Source: Dokdonella_A sp044227025 (lineage in GTDB: Bacteria; Pseudomonadota; Gammaproteobacteria; Xanthomonadales; Rhodanobacteraceae). Taken from it: a stretch of 64,000 nt of DNA. The notes under the pieces were generated by a model, which did no database searches, was not told the DNA's origin, and was given only the letters and a program-made list of their open reading frames with translations. The DNA lies in assembly GCF_044227025.1 (NCBI RefSeq), contig NZ_JBGAFX010000006.1, forward strand, positions 310,001 through 374,000, given 5' to 3'. Positions 40,001 to 46,671 of this stretch are shown one piece after another (the stretch's first letter is position 1; each line of letters opens with the position of its first letter). A program made the position numbers and the translations under genes.

Positions 40001-43000
40001 TGAACACGATGGCTACGGTCCGAACGGCGACCATGCCAGCCACACCGATGGGCTCCAACATCTCTGGCTATGGCGGTACGACACCTGGGGCACGCTGCGC
40101 GAGGCGGAAGATCCGCTACACCACGTCACTGCCACGACCTTCGACGAGCGCAGCCGCAAACTCTCCGAGACCGACGCGAACGGGCATCGCACGACCTGGA
40201 CCTACGATGCACAGGATCGCCTGCTGACGACGACGTTCCCGGCGACCGAGGCCGGTGTGGCGGTGCAGACGACTGTCTACGACGATATCCACGACACGCG
40301 CACCGACGCCAATCCGAATGCGCATGTGACGGTTTCCTCGTTCGACCTGATGGGTCGTCTCGTTGGCGTGCGTCGCCACGACGGCAGCACGCGCGCGCTG
40401 TCCTACGACAAGAACGGCAATCTTCTCAGCGAGACGGATTTCGCCAATCCGCCGAATTCGACCACCTACGTCTACGACGATGCCAACCGGCGCACGGAGA
40501 CGCATGCGCCCGAGCGGCGCACGACGCTGGCGACGTACGACGCACTCGGGCATGTGCTCGCCGAGACGGTCGGCGAAGGCGACGACGCAGCGCTCGATCA
40601 GCGCGTGACGACCTACGAGTACGCGCATCCCCTGTACAAGCGCACGCTCGTAAGCCGTCGGCTCGATGCCGGCACCCGCGCCGACGAGCGCAGCGAGTAC
40701 GACGCGAACGGCAACACGACGAAGATCACCGATCCGCTGCTGCGCCAGACCACGCGCCTCTACGACGACCGCGATCGCCTGTATGAAGAGGATGCGCCAC
40801 TCGACAAGGTCACCACGACCGCGTACGACGCGGCCGATCGCATCGTTTCGCAAACGCTGTCGGGCCCCGGCCTGGTCGAGCAGCTGCGCAAGCGCGAGTA
40901 CGACGACGCGAACCGCTTGACTGCAACAGTCGACGCGGAAAACCATCGGCGCACCTTGGGTTACGACAATACGAACAACGTCACCTCCCGCAGTGACGCG
41001 CGCGGCAAGCTGACGCGCTTCGAGTACGACGCGCGGGACCGCGTGACGAAGGAGATCGGGCCGGTCGCGGGCCAGGTCACGACCTACCGTTATGATCTCG
41101 CCGGCAACCGCACCCACGAGGTGTGGGCCAACGGCAACGATCGCACGTCGACGTTCGATACGCTGGAGCGTCACGCGACCACGACCGACAACGTCGGTCC
41201 GCTCGAATCGTTCACCTGGACCGCCAATGACCAGGTCGAGACGCGCACGGATGCGAACGGCCACGTCACTCACAACCATTACGACGGCCTGCATCGGCTG
41301 ACGCAGCAGGATCTTCCGCCGATCGCAGGGCAGGTGCGCACGCTGCGCACGGCCTACGACGTCCATGGCGATGTGGTCTCCACGACCGATGCCGGCGACC
41401 ATGCGACCACGCACCGCTACGACGCGCTCGGCCGCAAGACCTCGACGACCCTGCCGTCGATTGCCGGTGAACCCGATGCCGTTCTCGGATTCGGCTACGA
41501 CCTCGCCGGCAACCTCACCAGCCAGACCGACGCGCGCGGCAACACAACGGCATTCGAGTTCGACGCACTCGATCGCCGCACGAAACAGACCGACCCGCCG
41601 ACCGCGGATGCACAGGGCGCACCCGGCGCCGAGAATGGCCGTTTCGTCCAGCATTGGACGTTCGACGTCGCCGGCAATGCGCGCTCGCACACCGACCGCC
41701 GCGGCATCGTCACCGCCACCACCTACGACCGCGAGAACCGCGCGCTGACCGTCGTGCGCGATGGCCTGACCACGAGCACGCGCACGTACGACGAGGACGG
41801 TCGCCTGAAGAGCGACACCGATGCGCTCGGCCGCGCGACGACGACCACTTGGGACGACGCCGGTCGCAAGGTGAAGGAGGAGCGCCCGCTCGGTTTCGCG
41901 CAGGCGTGGACGTACGAACCGCTCGGCGACATCAAGTCCGCGACCGACGCCGACGGTCGCACCACGACGAACACGTACACGCCGCGCCGTTACCTCGAAT
42001 CCGAAACCAACCACGCCAGCGAAACGACCACCTACGGCTACGACGGCGAGGGCCACCGCACCTCGATGCGCCGTCCGCTCGGCGAAGGCCATGACTGGAC
42101 CTACGCCTACGACGAAGGCGACCGCCTCGTCCGCGTGACCGACCCGGTTGGCGCAACGATCGGCGCGAGCACGACGTTCGGCTACGACCTCGACGGCGAC
42201 CTGACGTCGCAGACCGACGCGAATGGCCACACGACAACGTTCGACTACGACGCCCGTCACCACCGCACCGGGCTCATCTATCCATCGACCGCGGCTGGTA
42301 CTGCATCGGCCCACTGGACCTGGGACGCCGACGGCAACGTCGCAACCGAGACGACACCGAACGGCAAGGTCCTGACCTCCACGTTCGACGCGCTGAACCG
42401 CCAAACCGCCGAGTCCATCGACGCCCCGCTCGCGACCGAAATTGCCCAGACAGGGTTCCGCCAAGACGGCAACGGCAACGTGGTCCAGATCGACGAAACG
42501 ATCAACGGCACCACCCGCCACGCGACCCACCACTACGACGCGTTCGACCGCCTCGACGCCGATACCGACGTCCATGGCAAACAGGCGGTCTATGCCTACG
42601 ACGCGGTCGGCAACCGCCTCCAGCTCAGCAGCGACGCTGCGACCACGCTGTGGGGCTACAACGCCCTCAACCAGAACGATGCAGTCACGGTGCCGGGGCA
42701 GGGCACGACCGCACTGGCTTACTTCCCAAGCGGCAAGCTCCATGTCCTTACTCGGCCCGATGGATCGACCAGCACCACCGAATACGACACCGCCGGACGC
42801 ATCCAGTCGATCGTCCACGCCAAGGCCGGCAGCGAGATCGCGCACGCGGCGTACGCCTACGACGCCAACGGCAACCGCACCGAACAGAAGGAAGCGAACG
42901 GCGCCGTCACCGGCAACGCGGAACAACGCACGACCTACACCTACGACAACGGGGATCGCCTGACCGACACGCAGACGCCCGATCGCTCGACGCACTACGT

Positions 43001-44966
43001 GCTCGACGCGACCGGCAACCGCACGCACGAAACGATCCGCGACGCATCGAACGTGCTCATCGGCGACAGCACGCTCGTGTACAACGCACGCGGCCAGCTG
43101 ACGACCCGCGACGACCCCGCCGCCAACGTCCATGTGGCCCTGACCTACGACGCCGACGGCAACACGCAGACCCAGACCGATGCCAGCGGTCCGCGCACGT
43201 TCCGCTACGACGCGCGCGACCGCCTGATGACGCTGGAGCAGCCGAACGCCCCACCGCTCGGCTTCGACTACCAGAGCGACGGCCTGCGCATCGCCAAACG
43301 CCAGGCCAGCCAGGAAACCCGCTACCAGTACGACCAGCACAGCCTGCTGGCCGAGACCAACAGCATCGGCAACAGCCTCGCCCGGTATCACTACAGCGCA
43401 ACCCAGCTGATCAGCCGCACCGAACAGGGCAGCACGCCGACCCAGCGCCACTACCTGCTCGACAGCCTCGCCACCCCGATCGCCCTGCTGACCCAGCAAG
43501 GCAGCATAAGCGCACGAACGAAATACGACGCCTGGGGCGAGATCGTCACGCAACAAGACGCCGGTGGTGTCGTCACGACATCAAGCACCGACGGCACCAC
43601 CGCCGACCTCACGCGCACCGACGCACAATCCATCGGCTACACCGGCTACCTGACCGATCAGGAAAGCGGCCTGTACTACGCCAAGGCCCGCTATTACGAC
43701 CCGCGCATCGCGCGGTTCACGACGGAGGACCCCGAGGAAGGCGAGGCGATGCAGCCGCCGAGCTTGCATCGGTATTTGTATGCGTATGCCAATCCTACGG
43801 TGTATACGGATCCGAGTGGCCGGTGTGCGGAACCGGTGACGTTCGTGATCTGCGCTGGCCTTGCAGGCGTGATCACATGGGCGGGCAGCGTCATCCAAGA
43901 CGAGTGGTCGAACAACAAAGGGTTTGGTGAGGCTGCGACAAGTTCACGCAACATCATCAACGGCGCTGCAGTTACGGGTACAGTTCTGTCTGGTGGCACG
44001 ATTGGAATTCCAGCGACAGCAGCGATCGTCACAACTGGAGGTGCCATCGATGTCGCGCATCAGACGGCCGTCGAAGGTAAGAGCCTGGATGAAGTGGACT
44101 ACGGACAGTCGCTGCGCATGGGTGGCATCAGCGCATGGGGTGGCCCGATCCTCGGGCGAGGTTTGGCTTCGGCGACACCGTGGATTGCTGGCGGATCGCG
44201 CGTGGTCGTCGGCGGCGCCGTCGCGTACGGTGCCTATCAAGGCGGCGGCGACATCGGCGAGGGCATCGCCAATGGAAACGCGTCGCAGGTGCTGCTCGGC
44301 GTCGGCGAGACGGGGTTCAGTTTCGCCGGTGCGGGAACGCTAGCGAAACCGAGGCTGAGTGCACTGCGTTTGTCGGAACTGACGCCATCGCAGTTGGACG
44401 CGCGCTTGGATACTCTGACGCCGCGAATTGGGAACGCAGAACCTTTAACGATCACCGAATCTCCAAACGCCGGCGACATCGCTGCTGAGCCTGCGCTGCC
44501 AGGTAAGACGATCTACGTTGACTCGAAGGGGAACGCGATCGTAGGAGATTCGACGCTGCCGACCAACTATCGTGGCGAGAACGTTGTCGTTCCCGAAGGT
44601 CATGTAAAAAGCCTCTTGGACCCGAGCTACGACGAACCGCCGATAGTTGATCCAGGCCCGTTCACCGACGCTCAGCGCAATGCGTTCCTCGCAGGGAGGG
44701 CCGGTGATACTAGGCTTGCTCCACATCACCGGAACCAGTTGCCGACGAGTTACGGCGGCGTGATAGACGAAATTCCCGGTTCTGGTCATCCATCGGGAAA
44801 TACGCATATGCAGGCAGGACGGCACCCTGGTTCGTCTGTCTTCAATGCTGCAGAAGGGGGGAACGCGATGCGCGCTCGCGAGATACGTAACCTATGGAAA
44901 GCCAAAGGGCGCCGTCTTGAGAAAACACATCACGGCTGGATTGATTCCGGCCCAGGAGGCGGATGA
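34041..44966 (+). CDS. Giant exported RHS polymorphic-toxin-like protein with nuclease-like tip
   Basis: A 3641-residue protein starting at an ATG that shares one base with the stop of the giant upstream gene. The signal peptide is long (about 1-38, ending SADAAAA). Residues about 280-425 are transglutaminase-like (ASLLIALLRASGAPARYVRG, YVSAWLPYANYRG) but with the expected His and Asp apparently replaced. About 890-1070 is Ig-like. A DUF6531-type entry lies near 1538, RHS/YD repeats span about 1600-3190, and the core YLTDQESGLYYAKARYYDP is near 3204, ending DPSGRCAEP near 3266. The 375-residue tip has a Gly/Ala-rich, partly hydrophobic stretch and then PHHRNQLP at 3561-3568, GVIDEIPGSGHPSGNTH and AGRHPGSSVF. 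This His-rich arrangement looks like an HNH/His-Me-finger nuclease. I infer a toxin released by processing of the shell. Confidence 0.85.
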   Translation: MCIAGMAKYARALMHAHAFMAAMAVVLAVAGASSADAAAARSGTHVKGGVEPARTAAPPSLAGDDPLTRAWLAGTDARAAVAAALAERPTQASAKGVPSQHSAFGGYVASLRRVAQAAVQVERAWSSKTTHVASESLGAALNDLEAQRLLVDARIAQIDRLVKTLPALAGQRWQAHRAGLLAALSRIDALAQPDAAASRTSELRAAIDDELRDAAPAYGAASLPVFRPRVAARDPQITPAVTPSYADATRDVEPIAADYGASEDAPLSAPILAQAEALGHDYTRIFDFVRSQVRTQWYAGAQKGAEATLRAHAGNDADQASLLIALLRASGAPARYVRGVFDVPVTDLAAMLGVRGDDVGRALTAAGVPNRPLVSGGHIRAFAIEQVYVSAWLPYANYRGTAADLDGRAWIPLAPAIKPHRFVPAAGALARAGIVPGTFVEQYLASSQTLAPLDLLRQQVSDALSQLTPALAYAAQLSHREVDAAPLELLPASLPVPVEAVTGEFAQLPETLRQHAHVVVRAGSSESDAVVFDHTFPLAQLLDRRVTLSYQPASIDDGRIADAHGGVGSTPPYLIHLRVVLNVAGQPAASGGGELEGGAAHRVEITLDGPAGSVSAAQQVTAGGLAALVFDAQDNEPAEQADNEVLVGESETRAARVLANFGARYLANWDRAEGELANLLGVSVVQPFPSVALVINQYDVERINGVADALDWRGVAIDAALRPREPIAQSANATAAMDWMALAALQGSVLEHLLFEQQWAVDSLSADKGLALAREQGIPVLNLTQASGLSGLNQPQAVQETIAQWLARGYVVDVPRDPITYEDWSGAVWRVRSLPTGEAGYFIAGALAGGSTAMPPELWYFRDLVEWLSNPYGAEASEDPRSAVAISLDASAQFQDGVVDTEVAKPLLAFLQDAQGRPVKGAIVHFTRTLGSGHLIDANGQPVDALTTTTDQRGVAHARYRFGQRQQGVGNYRVVPDQPHPQWVEAQTVEVFAESDLGNLQPGQPYWLYAWPDLPTTLVLQGPDAGSLTPGLSYEQIEMQVTDRFDNGVANVAVNLTAATQYTPVALCWGTASITPTDAALFEGDQCPRDQLQLTGNACATPALSLRSQSRPSTVFVVPPATAQATVTVAGVAAGDDASLHLSTGNRFDACSDPHDVVVAWSYVPGSGLMPQHGSRHFKPLDAAAPGDVVPLRSDFWGATLVANASYVRVDWQPIHNAYWAGFLANGSLVGYHEVADAQGQPSGSYVLDVRAGPEAGPIHGRIFAKRSGPPVDDPNGGDTTHAWSLDLRAPTVAPASVPLTPFGVTDAPMLFKASGTPEDYLASPAALEFLQDDEVLFSCAGVMQQIATLACNVPRGVPIDASKHYSVRTVLNDGTPFRFQSPRTPVLFGSGIVAGYGVLPHPLDGGSQPPGGEIGDELALVQGRYPTALAIEDSVDIPSGYSCASSARFGYVLAQDATVSLAFYRLDVGGNPASVATWTALDNVSVTHGLNDVPITSDHLPTGAYKYEFKAVSGDGTIESYAGRADHGSERHDALPLAHSFVKGVDVHSGGAVLSEEDIAVGGRGPGMKLTRTYASHQGNERTFFGRGWSSELDAQVLIDDCGSRIVTGSAGQGQRFVRDPDDHDASDGYRYLATSGYHGTLVEMAGNYDFYAKDGTRHHFAEADTRGPRLSYIEDTNRNRVGYAYESNQGAKRVKRVEDSAGRAIDLTYVIKHVERQSGGYTLKESFTVVSDARGPGGLLVHYDYDDLGNLSKTTRSDASHLGDRTHAYAYIDLGDICTGDPDDGGVICHRLGYRLKTTTNVPDAAVRTYDYALGWSGINTDHGVVYIPEQRVHTVTEPDAGVTTFDYVGIRGLGPVTTDITDARTKPSHYALNRYGAAEGVTDPAGTTTTEWDLQHLEPHVVTDALGTTTTYTYDDAGNRVSEAIVHPTAGTITRSWTYKPRGEFDPPYVRNRVDVATDGRGHPTRYDYDVHGNLTGTTRGGITEHDGYGPNGDHASHTDGLQHLWLWRYDTWGTLREAEDPLHHVTATTFDERSRKLSETDANGHRTTWTYDAQDRLLTTTFPATEAGVAVQTTVYDDIHDTRTDANPNAHVTVSSFDLMGRLVGVRRHDGSTRALSYDKNGNLLSETDFANPPNSTTYVYDDANRRTETHAPERRTTLATYDALGHVLAETVGEGDDAALDQRVTTYEYAHPLYKRTLVSRRLDAGTRADERSEYDANGNTTKITDPLLRQTTRLYDDRDRLYEEDAPLDKVTTTAYDAADRIVSQTLSGPGLVEQLRKREYDDANRLTATVDAENHRRTLGYDNTNNVTSRSDARGKLTRFEYDARDRVTKEIGPVAGQVTTYRYDLAGNRTHEVWANGNDRTSTFDTLERHATTTDNVGPLESFTWTANDQVETRTDANGHVTHNHYDGLHRLTQQDLPPIAGQVRTLRTAYDVHGDVVSTTDAGDHATTHRYDALGRKTSTTLPSIAGEPDAVLGFGYDLAGNLTSQTDARGNTTAFEFDALDRRTKQTDPPTADAQGAPGAENGRFVQHWTFDVAGNARSHTDRRGIVTATTYDRENRALTVVRDGLTTSTRTYDEDGRLKSDTDALGRATTTTWDDAGRKVKEERPLGFAQAWTYEPLGDIKSATDADGRTTTNTYTPRRYLESETNHASETTTYGYDGEGHRTSMRRPLGEGHDWTYAYDEGDRLVRVTDPVGATIGASTTFGYDLDGDLTSQTDANGHTTTFDYDARHHRTGLIYPSTAAGTASAHWTWDADGNVATETTPNGKVLTSTFDALNRQTAESIDAPLATEIAQTGFRQDGNGNVVQIDETINGTTRHATHHYDAFDRLDADTDVHGKQAVYAYDAVGNRLQLSSDAATTLWGYNALNQNDAVTVPGQGTTALAYFPSGKLHVLTRPDGSTSTTEYDTAGRIQSIVHAKAGSEIAHAAYAYDANGNRTEQKEANGAVTGNAEQRTTYTYDNGDRLTDTQTPDRSTHYVLDATGNRTHETIRDASNVLIGDSTLVYNARGQLTTRDDPAANVHVALTYDADGNTQTQTDASGPRTFRYDARDRLMTLEQPNAPPLGFDYQSDGLRIAKRQASQETRYQYDQHSLLAETNSIGNSLARYHYSATQLISRTEQGSTPTQRHYLLDSLATPIALLTQQGSISARTKYDAWGEIVTQQDAGGVVTTSSTDGTTADLTRTDAQSIGYTGYLTDQESGLYYAKARYYDPRIARFTTEDPEEGEAMQPPSLHRYLYAYANPTVYTDPSGRCAEPVTFVICAGLAGVITWAGSVIQDEWSNNKGFGEAATSSRNIINGAAVTGTVLSGGTIGIPATAAIVTTGGAIDVAHQTAVEGKSLDEVDYGQSLRMGGISAWGGPILGRGLASATPWIAGGSRVVVGGAVAYGAYQGGGDIGEGIANGNASQVLLGVGETGFSFAGAGTLAKPRLSALRLSELTPSQLDARLDTLTPRIGNAEPLTITESPNAGDIAAEPALPGKTIYVDSKGNAIVGDSTLPTNYRGENVVVPEGHVKSLLDPSYDEPPIVDPGPFTDAQRNAFLAGRAGDTRLAPHHRNQLPTSYGGVIDEIPGSGHPSGNTHMQAGRHPGSSVFNAAEGGNAMRAREIRNLWKAKGRRLEKTHHGWIDSGPGGG
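41731..43846 (+). repeat. RHS body duplicated in the second RHS gene, copy 1
   Basis: This segment aligns without gaps to 46715-48830 at a constant offset of 4984 bases. Sampled stretches differ only at scattered positions until about 43740. Beyond that, synonymous differences become dense, up to the CAEPVT boundary, and the tips after it are unrelated. Confidence 0.9.
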
Positions 44967-45379
44967 TGTCCGACCAACTAGACATCGTACGTCAACTAGG
45001 CAGCGAGTTCGGGTTGCGTTATGGTTTTCTTTACGACACTTCATCGGAAGTCCTTAAGACCTTTGGAGACGTTGAAAAACTTCAACATCCGGCGATCGTT
45101 CGACGACTGATCGCCACACCAGAAGATATTCGCAATCTGGAGGCGCTGTTGAGATCGAGACCGTTTCCGGCTACGTTCACCCAAGGAAAAACGCGGAGCA
45201 TTCTTGGGCTCGTTGATTCGAAATTTGTGGTTGGTTTTTTTCTAGATTCCGACCTGTCGGCGAAGGAGCATTTTGAATTTGCTGTGCGAGTTCACAAAGA
45301 AGCTGTCGAGCGCCTGATCGGGCCAAAAATAAACCAGCAAGGTAGCCCGGATGGAGCGCAGCGCAATCCGGAAATATGA
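44963..45379 (+). CDS. Candidate immunity protein for the RHS tip (roadblock-like)
   Basis: A 138-residue protein starting at an ATG that overlaps the RHS stop (GGATGATG), with GGAGG just upstream, so coupled translation is likely. The pattern GFLYDTSSEVLKTFGD, SILGLVDSKFVVGFFLDS and HFEFAVRVHKEAVERLIG alternates strands and helices like roadblock/LC7 or profilin-like folds, a fold used by some immunity proteins. This fold call is my reading only. No signal peptide, so cytosolic, as expected against a nuclease. The last dozen residues (GSPDGAQRNPEI) are encoded by a REP-like palindrome, so the natural C-terminus has been altered or extended. Confidence 0.65.
   Translation: MMSDQLDIVRQLGSEFGLRYGFLYDTSSEVLKTFGDVEKLQHPAIVRRLIATPEDIRNLEALLRSRPFPATFTQGKTRSILGLVDSKFVVGFFLDSDLSAKEHFEFAVRVHKEAVERLIGPKINQQGSPDGAQRNPEI
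45342..45375 (+). repeat. REP-like palindrome (GTAGCCCGGAT...ATCCGG) inside the immunity gene end
   Basis: GTAGCCCGGATGGAGCGCAG followed by CGCAATCCGG is the familiar GTAGCCCGGAT-type extragenic palindrome of proteobacteria. Here it supplies the final codons of the immunity-type gene. Confidence 0.7.
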
Positions 45380-45439
45380 AGCGGAACAACGAAGCCAGAT
45401 AAAAGGGTGTGGCGCACGGCGTGCTGGAAGCGTTGCAAG

Positions 45440-45474
45440 AAAAGGGGACGGAGTGGACTACCCCCGATTTCTCG
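45440..45474 (+). repeat. Dispersed AAAAGGGGACGGAGTGGA element, copy 2
   Basis: AAAAGGGGACGGAGTGGACT followed by ACCCCCGATTTCTCGG matches the copy at 12066-12100 with a few changes. Confidence 0.5.
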
Positions 45475-45480
45475 GACAGT

Positions 45481-45610
45481 CTAATTAGACAACACCGACG
45501 CGGCGAAGTCTTGGGGTGAGCGGTTGCCCAGTGCACTGTGCAATCTGTCCCGTCCAGACTGTCCACGCACCTTTCCTAGTTGCGCAACGACCACGTTTTC
45601 GACGAACTGA
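45481..45610 (-). pseudogene. IS3-type transposase C-terminal remnant
   Basis: In the minus-strand frame ending at 45481, the segment DRLHSALGNRSPQDFAASVL matches the RLHSALGYxSPxxF end of IS3-family OrfB proteins. The upstream part VENVVVAQLGKVRGQSG is recognisable but degraded, and the catalytic core is absent. This is a relic, separate from the transposase at 45776. Confidence 0.6.
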
Positions 45611-45660
45611 CCGCCTCCGCGCATGATTGAAGCGCTTCTGCATCGGCTCGCACACATCAG

Positions 45661-45685
45661 AACCACCGCCACGCGGTGGTTTTTG
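45661..45685 (+). terminator. Rho-independent terminator-like hairpin
   Basis: AACCACCGC and GCGGTGGTT form a perfect 9-bp stem with a 3-base loop, followed directly by TTT(G) on the plus strand. It lies 280 bp downstream of the immunity-type gene and may end that operon's transcript. Confidence 0.55.
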
Positions 45686-45775
45686 TGCTTCTGGAAGGCG
45701 CCTTTCCTTCCCGCGGATAGGTCCGCCCGTGGACAGCCATGCCCGAGTGGTCGCGGCGAAAGAAAAAGCGATCGA

Positions 45776-46510
45776 TCATGGCGGGAAGTACCACCCCGTC
45801 AACTCGCCATCCCAGACACGCAGCCAGCGCGGCTTGCCGGTTGCGCGCTTGTGTCCGCTCCACGCCTCGACGGGTGTGCGCATCGCCAGATGCTGATGCG
45901 GTCGCGCGTGGTTGTACCAGGCGCGGAACTCGATCAGCTTCACGCGCAAGTCGCCGCTGTCCACGACCATGATCTTGGCCAGCGCCGCCTTGAACGTCCC
46001 GAACAGCCGCTCGATCCGTCCGTTCTGCCACGGACAGTGAACGTCGGTGCGCTGCATGCGCACGCCGAGCAGCCCGAGTGCGAGCTTCATCGTCCGCGAC
46101 ACGAAGCACGGCTCGTTGTCGGTACGAATTGTCCTAGGCAATCCGAAACGCCGGAACGCTGCGATCAGCTCGACGAGGATCGTGAGGCTGCGCTTGTCCG
46201 CGAGTTCAGCCAGCCGCAGGCAGGCACGCGTGCCGTAATCGACCACGCCGAGCACGAGCCGTTGCTTGCGCGTCAGGCCCGTCACCGTGGACAGGTCCAG
46301 CGCCCACACCCGGTTGCGTGGCAGTTCGCGCGGCACGCGGTGCTTGAGCGTCCGGCGCAAATGGAGAACTTCGCTGCGGCTCGTCTTCAACACATAGGCG
46401 ACGTACGACTTGCTGACCGTCATGCGTCGCGCGATCGCATGCCGCCGGTTGAACGCATCCGCGATCTTGCGGCAACCCAGATCGCCCGACCATGCCTTGA
46501 AGCGGATCAC
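45776..46510 (-). CDS. DDE integrase-core transposase, possibly 5'-frameshifted
   Basis: A 244-residue integrase-core (rve) transposase that would cut and join DNA ends. The DDE residues are in VWALDLSTVTG, TDNEPCFVSRTMKL and CPWQNGRIERLFGTFK; the end YNHARPHQHLAMRTP is typical. A GTG at 46510 is the first usable start. The N-terminal part that relatives usually have (a hydrophobic stretch, then RPDWVKREVIR) seems present upstream in another frame: from an ATG at 46569 (AAGGATGATGCG before it) MFALVFRR runs to a stop, while LNQRKPDWVRREVIR continues in the gene's frame. A one-base shift near 46543 may therefore have truncated it. I could not define its terminal repeats. It sits between the two RHS modules. 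Confidence 0.75.
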   Translation of the reverse strand: MIRFKAWSGDLGCRKIADAFNRRHAIARRMTVSKSYVAYVLKTSRSEVLHLRRTLKHRVPRELPRNRVWALDLSTVTGLTRKQRLVLGVVDYGTRACLRLAELADKRSLTILVELIAAFRRFGLPRTIRTDNEPCFVSRTMKLALGLLGVRMQRTDVHCPWQNGRIERLFGTFKAALAKIMVVDSGDLRVKLIEFRAWYNHARPHQHLAMRTPVEAWSGHKRATGKPRWLRVWDGELTGWYFPP

Positions 46511-46671
46511 CTCGCGCCGGACCCAATCCGGCTTGCGCTGGTTCAGCGCCGGAACACCAGCGCGAACATCGCATCATCCTTGATCGCTTTGCGCGAGCGG
46601 CCAGTGTAGCGGCGTACCGCCGATGCGGCGTCGCGCTGCTTGTCCTCCTGCTGACCGCTCTTGCGCGCGCG

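Noticed and set aside
40116..43556. 1146-residue minus-strand frame
   Set aside because: Antisense of RHS repeats, and repeated almost identically at 46543-48753, which is explained by the sense duplication.
38650..43850. CRISPR-like periodicity in repeated short motifs
   Set aside because: The periodicity comes from YD-repeat codons. There are no identical direct repeats with unique spacers.
34041..44966. Type VI secretion effector reading of the RHS protein
   Set aside because: A signal peptide is present, and there is no PAAR motif and no VgrG, Hcp or chaperone gene nearby.
45623..46609. 328-residue plus-strand frame over the transposase
   Set aside because: Antisense shadow; the minus strand carries the DDE motifs.
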